Assembly (NCBI GenBank): GCA_003415625.1
Contig: PYIU01000001.1
Coordinates: forward strand, 2,480,001-2,544,000
Origin: Aquanectria penicillioides
Taxonomy: Eukaryota; Ascomycota; Sordariomycetes; Hypocreales; Nectriaceae
DNA length: 64,000 nt
Direction: 5' to 3'
Below, in pieces: positions 33,979 through 45,046 of this stretch. The position numbers were made by a program, and so were the translations under genes. Within the stretch, counting starts at the first letter, position 1; every line of letters starts with the position of its first letter. The notes under the pieces are model-generated. The model was given only the letters and a program-made list of their open reading frames with translations, had not been told where the DNA came from and did no database searches.

Positions 33979-34840
33979 ATGGAAAAGGCCAAGAGTGGAG
34001 TTACGGAACGGGATGAAATACTAGAGGGTCTCGCAGCCCTCCCATATTACGATCGCCTAACCCATTTCATCCGCGGACCGACGAGGCACTCGGTATCCGG
34101 GGAGGTAACGGTCGTTGACTTCCGGCTATTATACACCGTCACAGTTCATCACCTCCAAAGCAAATTAGCGCAGTATTTCCAGAAACTGACCAAGGACGAC
34201 GTCACAGATCAGTAGTTGGAGGTGATACGGAAGACCCTGCACAAACACAGCAAGCATAACCCCTGCTTCCGGCTCTACGCCTCCTAACTAACTCGGTGTG
34301 CAACCAACGCTCTGCGCGATTTTGAGTTCATCCTCGCCAACCGATGGAACATATACTTTGTCAAAGATATTGCGGCGTCCTAGCTTAACGATAGTAATGC
34401 AGGCGGCGTTGATCTCAGAGCTGAACCTGCAAGCCCACGAGACACACCACAGCACGGCGATCGGTCAAAGCCTAGGCACAGGCCGGGCGGATAGGGTTGA
34501 AAGCGAGGAACGACGAGCGAGGCTCCGGATAACGTCGAAGCGATTAGCCTTTGCTATCATTGGTGGCCTGATCATCGTGGTATCTATGCTTATTTTGGTG
34601 GATGGCACTGCAACAGCCAAGACGCAGGCTGTCATCTCGGGGTCCATTTTCCTCTTTGCGGGTGGTGTAGCGGTCTTCTCCAAGACGACGCCAGAGAACT
34701 TCGTTGCGGCTACAGCGGCATACGCAGCCGTGTTGGTAACATTTGTCGGCGGGAACGCGTGGAAGGGTGGGTGGAGCGGTTGTGGCCATGGGCACAGCGT
34801 AAGCATTGTTAGAGATTGTATCCGTAGAATTCTGTGCTCT
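33979..34840 (+). pseudogene. Broken DUF6594-type membrane protein gene
   Basis: The first 78 codons (33979-34215) resemble the start of fungal DUF6594 proteins: LAALPYYDRLTHFIRGPTRH, then DFRLLYTVTVHHLQSKL. A TAG (34213-34215) interrupts KDDVTDQ|LEVIRKTL, which continues in the same frame. Further on the reading passes to another frame for ALRDFEFILANRW and again for the C-terminal part (about 34415-34800). That part still encodes three hydrophobic segments (LAFAIIGGLIIVVSMLIL, ISGSIFLFAGGVAVFS, FVAATAAYAAVLVTFVG), the family's usual C-terminal trio. At least two stops and a frameshift, plus a missing middle, mark it as a pseudogene. The family has no known biochemical role. It sits beside the kinase/HET genes. 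Confidence 0.65.
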
Positions 34841-35539
34841 GTTTTGCATGTTGGTTTTGAAACTCATCACAGAAAATCGTAAAACTTATAAATGGGACAA
34901 ATTATGATATCTTACAAGAAGACTAGGGCTAGTACGGATAGCTTGGAGGCCAAACGGGGTGTTAATGGCGGTCCTTCTGTCGACTTGGTTTCATACCCTT
35001 TCATGCAGTTCTCAACATTGAGATAGACTCAACTTAACCCGATACCTACGCTTCATTGATCACGTGCGTACCTATTCCATGTCACCCACCAAACAGGTTT
35101 CAACAGCGATGATAAATGATCTAAGCCACGTGGGAGCACCCCGCACGCGGCTTCCAAGGGCTAGACCTTTTTGTTTATTATGTTTATTATTACCCTCAGT
35201 TGTCGTGCATGTTCCATCATGAAAAAAAAAAAACACTAGTATAGGGTAGTCATCCGCACTGGCGGCACTGGCCCCGTGCCGAATTTTAGGCCACATGGGT
35301 CCCCTGCACGCCCCCGCCAAGGCTGGTCCTGGCTGGTCCAGGCTGGTCGACCCCCTGACGGCCCTTGCCGCGTGCCATGTTGCCAGAGCAACGCGCGCCA
35401 AAACAACAAACTGCCGCAGTGGAAACTAAAGCAAACGTCACTGCACCGGGCTCGGCACTTCCAAACTGAAGACTGTCACCGACCGTCACCGACGACGACG
35501 CCCTCGAATACTAACCACTGCATCCACAGCATAGCGGCA

Positions 35540-35570
35540 GGTCTTTTGGTCTTTTGGTCTTTTGGTCTTT
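35540..35570. repeat. GGTCTTTT tandem repeat
   Basis: Almost four units of period 8 in the presumed kinesin 5' leader. Confidence 0.75.
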
Positions 35571-35679
35571 CATCTTTCCCTTGTTTTGTAGTAGCAGCAT
35601 CATTTGCGTGGTTGCTGCTCCCGGAAAGAGCTTGACCGTCATTCATTAGCAGCTCTTGTTTACTTTGCTTCGCTTCGTC

Positions 35680-35680
<1 letters not shown>

Positions 35681-35715
<35 letters not shown>

Positions 35716-35716
35716 C
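35681..35716. repeat. (GCAC)9 microsatellite
   Basis: Nine perfect GCAC units about 110 bp upstream of the kinesin ATG, probably in its 5' UTR. Confidence 0.85.
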
Positions 35717-35822
35717 CTCTCGCATTGCATTCTCTGCAGCCTCGAGTCTGCCCCAGCGGCCTCGAACTCGAATCCACACCGCCGCCAGAGAACAACAACA
35801 TACACACACACACGCACACACA

Positions 35823-38800
35823 ATGGCGACTAACGGGCAGTCATCCATCACCGTAGCCGGTAAGTCAACACCGTCCGACTGATTCCAAGCTACCATTCGG
35901 ATGCTGACCTCGTCCTTTTTTGCTTCACAGTCCGAGTGCGGCCATTCACGATCCGGGAAGCTGCGCAATTGTACCGAAGCCCGCCCTCACTTGCTCATCC
36001 AACCCCATCACTGACCGCACCTCTAGACACAAGAGCGAGGACGGCACCGTCTTCCTTGGCGATGGGTCGCTCGCCGCCGTCCCCACACCAAAGCTGCACC
36101 AGCGCGGCATCCGCAACGTCGTCAAGGTCGTCGACGACCGCTGCTTGTACGTCGTTATTCACCCTGAATCACGCACGCCCACTGACCACCTCGCAGAGTC
36201 TTCGACCCTCCCGAAGAGAACCCCGTCCACAAGTTTGGCCGATCTGTTCTTCCCTCCTCGAAAAAGGTCAAGGACCAAGTCTTTGCCTTTGACCGAGTTT
36301 TCGACGAAAACACCACCCAAGCAGAAGTGTATGAAGGAACTACCAGAAATCTCTTGGATAGCGTCCTCGATGGATACAATGCCACAGTATTTGCCTACGG
36401 CGCCACCGGATGTGGCAAGACTCACACCATCACCGGCACTGCCCAGCAGCCCGGTATCATCTTCATGACCATGCAGGAGTTGTTTGAGAAGATTGAGGAG
36501 CGCAGCCAGGAAAAGACGACTGAGCTTACTCTCAGCTATCTCGAAATCTACAACGAGACCATTAGAGATCTTTTGCTCCCCAGCGGCGGCTCCGCTCCCA
36601 AGGGAGGTCTGATGCTTCGAGAGGACAGCAACCAGGCTGTCACTGTATCAGGGCTCACCAGCCACCGCCCCAAGGACGTACAAGAAGTCATGGACATGAT
36701 TGTCCAAGGAAACGAGTACCGAACCGTGTCGCCTACCGAAGCCAACGCCACTTCCTCCCGATCGCACGCCGTGCTCCAGATCAACATCGCCCAGAAGGAC
36801 AGAAACGCCGACGTCAACGAGCCTCACACCATGGCAACCCTCAGCATTATCGATCTGGCTGGTTCAGAGCGAGCATCCGTCACTAAGAACCGTGGCGAGC
36901 GTCTCACCGAGGGTGCCAACATCAACAAGTCTCTCCTGGCTCTTGGAAGCTGCATCAACGCCCTCTGCGACCGCCGAGGACGCGCCCACGTGCCTTACCG
37001 AAACAGCAAGCTGACTCGTCTTCTCAAGTTTTCCCTGGGCGGAAACTGCAAGACAGTCATGATTGTGTGCGTGTCACCATCCAGCGCCCACTTTGACGAG
37101 TCGCAAAATACTCTCCGATACGCCAACCGCGCCAAGAACATCCAGACCAAGGTGACACGTAATGTTTTCAACGTCAACCGCCACGTCAAGGACTTCTTGG
37201 TCAAGATCGACGAGCAGATGGCCCTGATTAACGAGCTCAAGGCTCAGCAGAAGGATGCCGAGAAGATGTTCTTCGCCAAGTTCCAGAAGCAGTGCGAGAA
37301 GAGAGACTCGACTGCCCGAGAAGGAGTACAGAGACTCCGCGCCGCCTACGAAAACTCTGCCGCCGAGCGCCTGGAGCGCATCAACAACATGAAGAAGCTC
37401 AAGGCTATCGAGCGCCGAATCGGCATGCTCTCTGGATGGATTGCCGCTTTTGATAATATTTGTGAGCAGCGAGGCGACGAGGACTCAATGCCCCAGAACC
37501 TCGTTACGATCCGCAAGACGGCCCATGGAATCCTGTTGGAACTGGAGCACAGCCGACATCACCTTCATCAAAAGCTCGAAAAAACCAACTGGGAGCGTGC
37601 GATTGATACCGCCCTTAACCACACCCTGCGGCAGCTTGACAGCAGCGAGGGCGCTGATACGGGCGAAGTTGCCACACTAACCCGCGAAGCTGAGCTTCTC
37701 AAGTCCAACTTCAACCGCGAGACCTACCGGGAGATTCTTGAGCACGAGAAGGCTGGAGATGCTGCCATGGTGCAAATGCTCCTCACCGCTCAGTTCGACA
37801 TTTTGAGCTCCCTCTCCGACACTATCGGCATGGACGAGGACGACGCTGTGGCTCATGCCAAGGGAATCATCAACCGTCTACTTAAGATCGGATACACGGC
37901 GGCTTCGCAGGTCGTCAAGCCCGACGGATCTATTCCTGTGACTGAAATCTACCCCCCGAGCCGCCGAGGTACACCCAAGCGAAAGAAGATGGCTTCTGTC
38001 CACGTGAAGCCTATTGCGGCCCCTGTTCTGTCAGCGCCGGCCGAGCCCCATCTCAGCCCGATGAAGTCGTCACCCCGACGACGCAAGGTGGTGGGGTTGA
38101 GCAAGAAGGGCGTGAGCTTCACGCCTGTGAAGAAGACCAAGGGCCGTGGAGTGAGGTGGCGGGACGACGAGTCGGAACAGGGTACCCTGGTGGACTTTGA
38201 GAAGACGCCCCAGAAGTTCAGCTCTCCCGAGCAAGGATCCCCCGGGAAGCCACTTGTTGCCCCTCCTGTGCCTGCCTATCTTCTAGCGGAGGAGCCTGAG
38301 GAGACTCAAGAACTCGAGGACACGGTGGAGGTAGAGGTAGAGGTAGAGGTAGAGGTCGAGGTGGAGGAGGAACCCACGGTTCCTGACATTGAGGTGGAGA
38401 AGGATGAGACAGTCAGCATGGAGTCGAGTCCTAGCCTGGAGATTCCTCAGCCCAGGATCCTCGTGGCCAAGCCGAGTCGATTCCAAGCTGGTTTCCTTTC
38501 CAAGACCAGGGTCTCTTCGGCTGGTACCAGTACATCGCCCATCCCTCGAGCTCCCTCGTTCGGCCTCAGGCTGGCTTCGAGCTCCCCAGAGGCCCAGCGC
38601 ACTCCTCCTCTGCGATCGTTGGATGTTTCTAAGACCGGCAACCAATCGCCATCGCCCTCCAGCTTGCGAGGAATTCCCGTTCGATCTCTCCGATCTAGGC
38701 CATCAATCATCGACGAGAACAGTCCTCTTAACGGCGGTTTCGGCTCTGGATCAGACTCGGACGCTAGCAGCATCGACGCTCGCAAGCTCCGCTCCGCGCT

Positions 38801-39209
38801 GCACTCAGCCATGAAAGAGAAGGTTCGTAGGGCGAGCCTCATGACCGGTTCGGCGGGCTCGAACCCGAGGCGCATTTCGTCGATTGGGTCGCTGAACGGC
38901 GAACGATCTGGTCCCAGGCCTAGCTTGCCTGCCATGGCTAGCAGCTCCAATGGAATCTCGCGGCTTCGTCGTGGTAGCACCGAGCGAAGAAGGAGCCCAC
39001 CATTGACGTGCTCTCCCCCCGACTGGAAGGGTGAGCGAACCCTGACTCCCGGGCAGGCGAGGCGGATGAACTTGGGAGGTAGCGTGAGACTCGATACTAT
39101 CAGCGGAAGCCCTCGCGACACCTTCGGCGGCGACAAGGCCCGACGAGTCACTATTGGTGTCGGATCCGGAGCCGGTCACCGTCGTCAGGGAAGCACATCG
39201 TGGCGATGA
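35823..39209 (+). CDS. Kinesin-8 (Kip3/KlpB-type) motor protein
   Basis: Four exons: 35823-35859, 35931-35970, 36027-36146 and 36197-39209 (introns 71, 56 and 50 nt), 1069 aa. The small 5' exons restore ITVAVRVRPFTIREAAQL and DDRCLVFDPPEEN across the junctions. The N-terminal motor domain shows P-loop GATGCGKT (134-141), switch I NATSSRSH (249-256) and switch II DLAGSE (285-290), then the neck HVKDFLVKIDEQMALINEL and a coiled coil to about residue 480. The tail is basic and Ser/Pro-rich with a Val-Glu repeat near 38325-38364. Kinesin-8 motors walk to plus ends and shorten microtubules, positioning spindles and nuclei. Family assignment rests on an N-terminal motor plus the neck sequence. No lesions. 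Confidence 0.9.
38325..38364 (+). repeat. GAGGTA hexanucleotide repeat coding Val-Glu
   Basis: A coding minisatellite inside the kinesin tail, giving an acidic (VE)n stretch of about eight dipeptides. Confidence 0.75.
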
Positions 39210-40333
39210 GGGGAGACTGGAAGTGAGGAGAAGTGAGGAGAAGAGAAGAGATGAAGAGGATAATGTATAGCGGAAGGACACTTGGCCGCAAGACCAAATT
39301 GTTATTGAGTGGCCTTTGGATGGACGATTCGATTCATGTGTTTTGAGCCTGGAGTTTCGGTCGCGGCGTTCCGGACGTGGCACAATACGGGTGCATAGGG
39401 CATAGGACTTTTGGTGTTTTACTTTTGATGTATGAATTTTGACAATCAAATTGCATTGCACATGAACAGCAAGGAGCGACGAGGGGTGGAGAAATGTAGT
39501 GACATGTTTGTCATTGTTGCTGTAGATGGGGATAGTAGCATTGCCTCATTTTGGTGCCGACCCTTGGAGTTGAGTGAAGCTCCCTCGTCGAGGAGAAGCT
39601 CATGATGTGCGTCAGAAGCTTGATTATTTCAAAGAAGTTCGGAAAGCCGCCCATCGGATTGACTAAAATTGTGGCGTTAAGTGATGTCGTGTTGGTGCTA
39701 CCACAGCACTTTGCGCAGCGCGTGTGTGGTGTGTGTCCTAACGCCGAAAGCTGAGCGCTCTGCGTCTGCGGTGCGCCGACACTGTGGCGGCGATTGCATC
39801 TTTTCGGCGATAGGCCACAATGGACGAACGGGACAAAACAAAACTCCTGATTCCCTCTCCGTCAGGCACTGGCATGAGTTGTGGCTTTCTTCGAGCGCGC
39901 GCCCGACTGCACATTAGCGGCCATGCACCGATGCTTATGTGTCGCAAAGACATGTAACACCGTGGATGGGTTTTTCTTTTCGGACACGAGTGACGAGTGT
40001 TTGGTGGTGGTGGTGGTGGTGGTGGTTTGTGTGGTTGGCGTTGGGTGCATTTCGGAGATAATTCTCTCCTTCCTAACCGTCGGGTCCAACGGCCGCATGA
40101 GGTATGAAGACACCATTACGAAAAATGAGTCGAAGCGTGAGCCGAAATTTAGATGTAGTTGCGCTTGTTCCTGAATGCAAAATCGTATATATTGGGCCTC
40201 TTTGCATCTGGTGTTTGGTGCCTTCTCATTCTGTTCATGACACTCACAGCAAACACAGCCAACTCACTTACACAACAAACTTACACCGCGACACTAAACA
40301 ATCATCACTTCCACACACATCAACATAACAGCA
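39210..40333. other. Intergenic, no gene seen
   Basis: Only short, unsupported frames. A (GGT)8 repeat sits at 40003-40026. The last 100 bp before the dehydrogenase ATG are AC-rich (CACTCACAGCAAACACAGCC), a common fungal 5' UTR composition. Confidence 0.5.
40003..40026. repeat. (GGT)8 microsatellite
   Basis: Eight perfect GGT units in the intergenic region upstream of the short-chain dehydrogenase gene. Confidence 0.8.
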
Positions 40334-41221
40334 ATGGCTTCTACAACTCCCGTTTGGTTCGTCACAGCCGCTTCGTCCGGGTTTGGCCACGAAATCGCCC
40401 TGCTCGCCCTCAAGCTCGGCCACAAGGTCATCGCTACCGCCCGCAAGACGTCTCGCATCCAGGACCTCGCCGATGCGGGGGCTGACACGCGAGCCTTTGA
40501 CGTCTCTGCACCCATCGACGAACTAAAAGCATTTGCCAATGACATTTTTGCCCAGTATGGCCGCGTCGATTACCTGATCAATGCTGCCGGCTTCATCCTC
40601 GACGGCGCCGTGGAGGAAACATCGCCCCAGGAGTGGCTTGACAGCTTCAACACCAACGTCTTTGGCATCATCAACACCATCACTGCCTTCCTGCCGGGCA
40701 TGCGAGCGCAGTCCCTGGGAGAGGATGACGTCCGCGGCACCATTGTCACTTTTGGCAGCATCGGCAGCTGGAGGGGGGGCCCAGACTTCTCTTGCTACGC
40801 CATGACCAAGGCCTGCGTGTCATCCCTTGCCGAGTCCCTTCGAGCCGAGCTCGAGCCCTTCAAGATCCTCGCAACCGTTGTCGAGCCGGGATACTTCCGC
40901 ACAAGCTTCCTCAACCCCGGCGTGAAGCAGGAGACCAGGCTCCGCCTCGACGCCTACGACGACGAGAACACGCCCACGGGCAAGGTGCGCCGGCTGCTGA
41001 CCGTGACCGACGGCAACCAGCCCGGCGACGTCAAGAAGGGCTGCCAGGTCGTCGTCGACATGTTGACGCGCACGGGAGTCGCCAAGGGCCGGGGCCTGGT
41101 CCCCGTGCGCATTCCCTTGGGAACCGACTGTGACCAGTTCCTCCGGGAAAAGTGTCTCGAGACCATTAGGCTGCTGGACGATTGGAAGGATGTTGTCACG
41201 AGCACCGACCACACCGACTAG
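40334..41221 (+). CDS. Short-chain dehydrogenase/reductase (classical SDR)
   Basis: Intronless, 295 aa, starting MASTTPVWFV. Cofactor motif TAASSGFG (11-18), a variant of TGxxxGxG; NAAG at 83-86; catalytic S142, Y155 and K159 (YAMTK). This is a classical SDR of the subgroup often annotated as oxidoreductases acting on carbonyl or sterol-like substrates, with a P-G motif after the active site (EPGYFRTSF). The residues after the second beta strand (ATARKTSR) carry basic side chains, which would favour NADP(H); this is inference. The substrate cannot be told. It runs in the same direction as the racemase-like gene 340 bp downstream, and both have high GC at third codon positions. Confidence 0.88.
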   Translation: MASTTPVWFVTAASSGFGHEIALLALKLGHKVIATARKTSRIQDLADAGADTRAFDVSAPIDELKAFANDIFAQYGRVDYLINAAGFILDGAVEETSPQEWLDSFNTNVFGIINTITAFLPGMRAQSLGEDDVRGTIVTFGSIGSWRGGPDFSCYAMTKACVSSLAESLRAELEPFKILATVVEPGYFRTSFLNPGVKQETRLRLDAYDDENTPTGKVRRLLTVTDGNQPGDVKKGCQVVVDMLTRTGVAKGRGLVPVRIPLGTDCDQFLREKCLETIRLLDDWKDVVTSTDHTD

Positions 41222-41564
41222 AGCGACGTGACATGTTGAGATAGACAGAGAAGAGAAAAACAAGAGCGACGGTTTTGGTCTTGAAGAATATTGTGTACCT
41301 AGCCAGTGTCAATAATAGTTTATTTTATGTATTTTTCCTACCTTGGTCCGAAGCTAGCCGTTCGGGTGACGGGCCGTGGTGTCTTACATGGGCTGACAAC
41401 AACACTTTGCCTTATCGTGCAAACCAGAGATAGCTGCTCTGTGCTGTGCAACGCAGGGCTGCGCTCAGCTGAACCGGACAAGCCCTGATGATCCATTACT
41501 TGAGCAGTCACTTTTGTTCAGACCACAACCAATCCCGCGCCTCCGGGTCTCACGCACATTCAAC
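41222..41564. other. Spacer between dehydrogenase and racemase-like genes
   Basis: 343 bp without a supported gene. It presumably contains the dehydrogenase terminator and the racemase promoter. Confidence 0.5.
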
Positions 41565-42260
41565 ATGAAGACGATTGGCTTCCTGGGCGGCATGTCCTAC
41601 CACTCCACCATGCTCTACTACTCCCAGATCAACGCCCACGTCCAGCGCCGCCTCGGAAGCCCGCGAGCCGCGTCTCTCATCCTGCGCTCCTTCAACTTTG
41701 CCGACGTCGCGCCGCTCTTCACCGACGGCGACTGGCCGGCCATCACGGCCAAGTTCGTCTCCGCCGGGCGGGACATGAAGGCCGCCGGCGCCGACGGCCT
41801 GGCGATAGGGTGCAACATCGGCCACCGGGTCGCCGCCGAGGTAGCCGCCGACACGGGGCTCCCCATCATCCACATCGCGGACGGCGTGGCGCGCTCCGTC
41901 AAGGCCCGGGGCATGAAGAAGGTGGGCCTGCTGGCGACGAGGGCGGTGATGGAGGAGGACTTCATCAAGGCCCCGCTGATGAAGCTCAGCGGGCTGCGCG
42001 AGGTGCTGGTCCCGGATGTTGGCGACCGCAACATCATGGACGGGGTCATCTTTGGAGAGCTCGCTGGAGGCCGGCCGTCGGACGAGACCAAGAAGTGGAT
42101 GGACAAGCTGGTCCGGGATCTGGTGAAGAGAGGCGCCGAGGGCCTGGTGCTAGCCTGCACGGACTTGCAGTTTGTGGTTACGCCCAAGGCCGCTGAAGTA
42201 CCTACGTTTGACACCTTGGAGCTGCACGCGAAAGAGCTGGCAGAGTGGTCAATTAGATAG
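41565..42260 (+). CDS. Aspartate/glutamate racemase family protein
   Basis: Intronless, 231 aa from the ATG at 41565, chosen because it begins the family's first strand (MKTIGFLGGMSYHSTMLYY). Two-domain Asp/Glu racemase fold with the two catalytic cysteines in their usual places: C83 in GCNIGH (usual form CNT) and C198 in ACTDLQ. Members interconvert L- and D-amino acids without a cofactor by a two-base cysteine mechanism. Similar fungal proteins are often of bacterial-like type, so transfer is possible but not shown here. No secretion signal. The first Cys motif carries Ile where Thr is common, so activity on Asp is uncertain. Confidence 0.87.
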   Translation: MKTIGFLGGMSYHSTMLYYSQINAHVQRRLGSPRAASLILRSFNFADVAPLFTDGDWPAITAKFVSAGRDMKAAGADGLAIGCNIGHRVAAEVAADTGLPIIHIADGVARSVKARGMKKVGLLATRAVMEEDFIKAPLMKLSGLREVLVPDVGDRNIMDGVIFGELAGGRPSDETKKWMDKLVRDLVKRGAEGLVLACTDLQFVVTPKAAEVPTFDTLELHAKELAEWSIR

Positions 42261-43328
42261 GGGTAAACTGGGCGTTTAGCAGCAAGAAGTGGATGAGCGG
42301 TGGGAGTAGAGATGCAGCAGGACCACTCATCCTTCCATGTGGGCATCTTTCTTTATGATAATGGGTTGTAGGTGTATGGGAAGACATCTGGTATGAGTTT
42401 GATTTGGTTGCCTGAGAAAAACCATCTTGAGACCTGGAGCACGGGTATTTGAGAGTCCTTCACAGCGAAACAAGGGAGTGAAGATGTCTCTGGACACACC
42501 GCTTGAATATCAACCGCGACATGGGCTATGGAAGAGAACGGAAGAACCAGCAGGAAGGAAGGATAACAGGGTGAATTTCGTGCTCAGATCATTGAGATCG
42601 ACAATTTAGTTCGTCTGGAGCTTCGGAGCTTAGACATGGTTTTGAGTTGGGGACGACAATTCGGTATCTTTCTGAAGCGTAGATGGCGCCAGGCCTATAT
42701 AATCGCCGGAAATGAATCTATGGTTGCTAACGAATGTTATTTCTTACATATGGAATATGAAATGAGGAGGAAACGCACATGTGCGAATATTTAATACCAG
42801 AGAGAGCAATATGGTCGGCCTCAATAGGAAATGATCTGTGACTTTCGAGGAAACGTTGTTATGGTGGAGGTGCAAGAGACTGGCTGTCTTAGCTTGATCA
42901 GAGCACCCTTTTATTTTTCTCCATGTAGGATACTGATGTCGTACTGAACGTGAAACTGTCTCTAAAAAAACCGTTTATTAGATGCCAAGAAGAGTATTCG
43001 TGCTGCCCTTGAAACGGCGGCCGCCGGGCGTTGGTCGTCTGATATCGTGAGATTTGGCGTTGGACCTAAGTCAGTCTCATCCGTCAAAGGGAGAGAGAAG
43101 AAGATTTTTGCCGGAATACTAGGCAGATAGAACATGGCACTTGCTAATAATTGAGGGAATATGTAGTGGTATGGGTGCTCCGTGATGCGAACACGATCCT
43201 TAGTTTCGCTTGTGCCTTGTCTGTTTATATATCCCTCATTTCGCTGAACGCTGCCCAGTCTCCAACAACCCGAATTCAAGAAAAACATTACAAATTTCCC
43301 AACCAAACATAGTCGGGGCTCGGAATCC
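42261..43328. other. Intergenic, no gene seen
   Basis: No coding frame, repeat or RNA gene is supported over 1.07 kb. A TATATATCCC word about 100 bp before the next ATG (near 43225) could act as a TATA element. Confidence 0.45.
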
Positions 43329-43692
43329 ATGAAGTCCTCACTGCTCACTCTCGTCATGGCTGACGCGGCCGTCCAAGGTGGTCAGAGCGTCATGAATGCT
43401 GATTGCATCCAGTTTGAAGTGCTTGCCTACCTTACCAGGGCTTATTACAGCAGGCTGCCTCAGTATCAAAGACAAATGGAGTGCTTCTCAACTGCTGTTC
43501 GAGGCGCTACTTTGTCAACAGAGTGCGAAGGCAATCTCGTGGAAACCCTCTGCAAAGCATTCGGCGGAGGTATCGAAACGCGAGCTGCGGCAGCTCTGCA
43601 AAACTGCAATGCCCCAGCAGAAGTCCAAGGTAAGCGAGATCGCATTAAATTATGAATTATACACGGTTCCATTCGCAGTTGTCAGAGAGTGA
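43329..43692 (+). CDS. Small cysteine-containing protein, possibly secreted
   Basis: Two exons, 43329-43629 and 43679-43692, with a 49-nt intron (GTAAGC...TCGCAG); 104 aa. The N-terminus MKSSLLTLVMADAAVQG is a weak signal-peptide candidate. Five cysteines lie in the next 80 residues (in ADCIQ, MECFS, TECEG, TLCKA and QNCNA). The second exon adds only four residues (VVRE). No family is recognised. The TATA-like word and A/C-rich leader just upstream support a real transcript. It might be a secreted effector-type protein, but an odd number of cysteines and the weak signal make that uncertain. Confidence 0.5.
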
Positions 43693-45046
43693 AGCGGTAA
43701 GGAGTAGTTCTGAACCAATTCATTCCAGAATGCATTTTCTCAGTGTTCGGGCATATTTGCGCATAAGTCTGATACTTAAAGCGGGCACCTATTTGCCAAC
43801 CAAAAGCTCCTCCAAGTTGAACATGGGAAAATGTCAAGAGAGAAACGGAGGGAATGCGTTTGACTGGCAGGAGACGTGTGAGAACTTGTTTGCACCTGGG
43901 ATCAGAGGAACATAAGGCTGGATGGATTCCTTCAAAGTCAAGTTAATTGTGATATATTCTGTCGAGATTTTGAAAGAAATGATATACTCCAGTGCCCTTG
44001 AAAGATGATACTATCCAGTTAATTACCGCCGAGGACTTGCTTCCACTGAAAGTTGATTTGTCGTCAGAGCTATGACTCGCATAGAATTGGTCTATCTAAT
44101 TGATAAACGATACAAGTTCTGAACACGTTCATACGTAGCAAAAAAAAAAAAAAACTGCTGATTGAGAGAGATGGACATGTTACTTACGTAAACAATAACT
44201 GGACACTAAGATCGATGATCTGCCTTTCACAAATGGAATTAAACTGAATGAGGCATATGTGTGCGTCGTGATACTAGGAAGCATTTGAAAGGGATCAAAA
44301 TAGGAAGAGTGGGATTCTAAACGGTAATGATCCGTAGGGATGACGTAGTTGAAATTACGAACTAGTGGCAGGATGCTGGCGAGGTTTGTCTCGACATGGC
44401 TGACCATCCGACTTGAGGAATGCCCGTGACGCAACACTGACCTTGTGACATAGGGTTCAAAATACATATCGCATGATAATATATGAGTATACAGCAGATG
44501 GTGAACATAAATCATCACTAGGTAGGCACTTGATCGGCCCGAAAGTTGTCTTATCACAGCTTACATGTCTTCATCTTGGTAGGAAAACCAAATAATACGT
44601 ATGGCTATCGTGGGCCAAGATATCGTGCATCAGTTATATAAAGCCATAACAGTTACTCAGTGGATATTCGTTATAACATCAATTCTACAGTTGCTTTTCA
44701 AGTACCCGAAAATTCTGAAGTTCTCCTATAACGCATCGTATAGTTTGCCGAGGACGGGCGGTGACATCTGTTTTAGAGCGAGCAAGTTGACGAGAGGAAT
44801 TTGACAGTTCGTCAGAAGAAAGGGAGTAAGAGATTAGTGAATATAAGAAGCTTCTCGGAAAATGGCATGGAATAACTGAGAATTGTGCGTTACACTCCTT
44901 CACATCGGCGTCTCGGCCACCAGGTGTGTAATTAATCGAATTTAGAAACCATGTTGCAAATTCCCATCTATGAACGCAAAATATTGTAGGATAAAACTAG
45001 CTTTCAATGACATAATTCTATTAGGAAAGATTGAGCGAACCTGAAT
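43693..45046. other. AT-richer spacer without a supported gene
   Basis: This stretch is lower in GC than the housekeeping part. The longest frame (minus, 44180-44557) shows no motif. An A14 run lies at about 44140-44153. Nothing else is recognised. Confidence 0.5.

Larger units (their letters stand above)
34841..35822. other. Upstream region of the kinesin gene
   Basis: No gene supported. The last 300 bp look like a 5' leader with simple repeats: three and a half GGTCTTTT units at 35540-35570, nine GCAC units at 35681-35716, and an AC-rich run at 35800-35821 just before the ATG. Confidence 0.5.
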
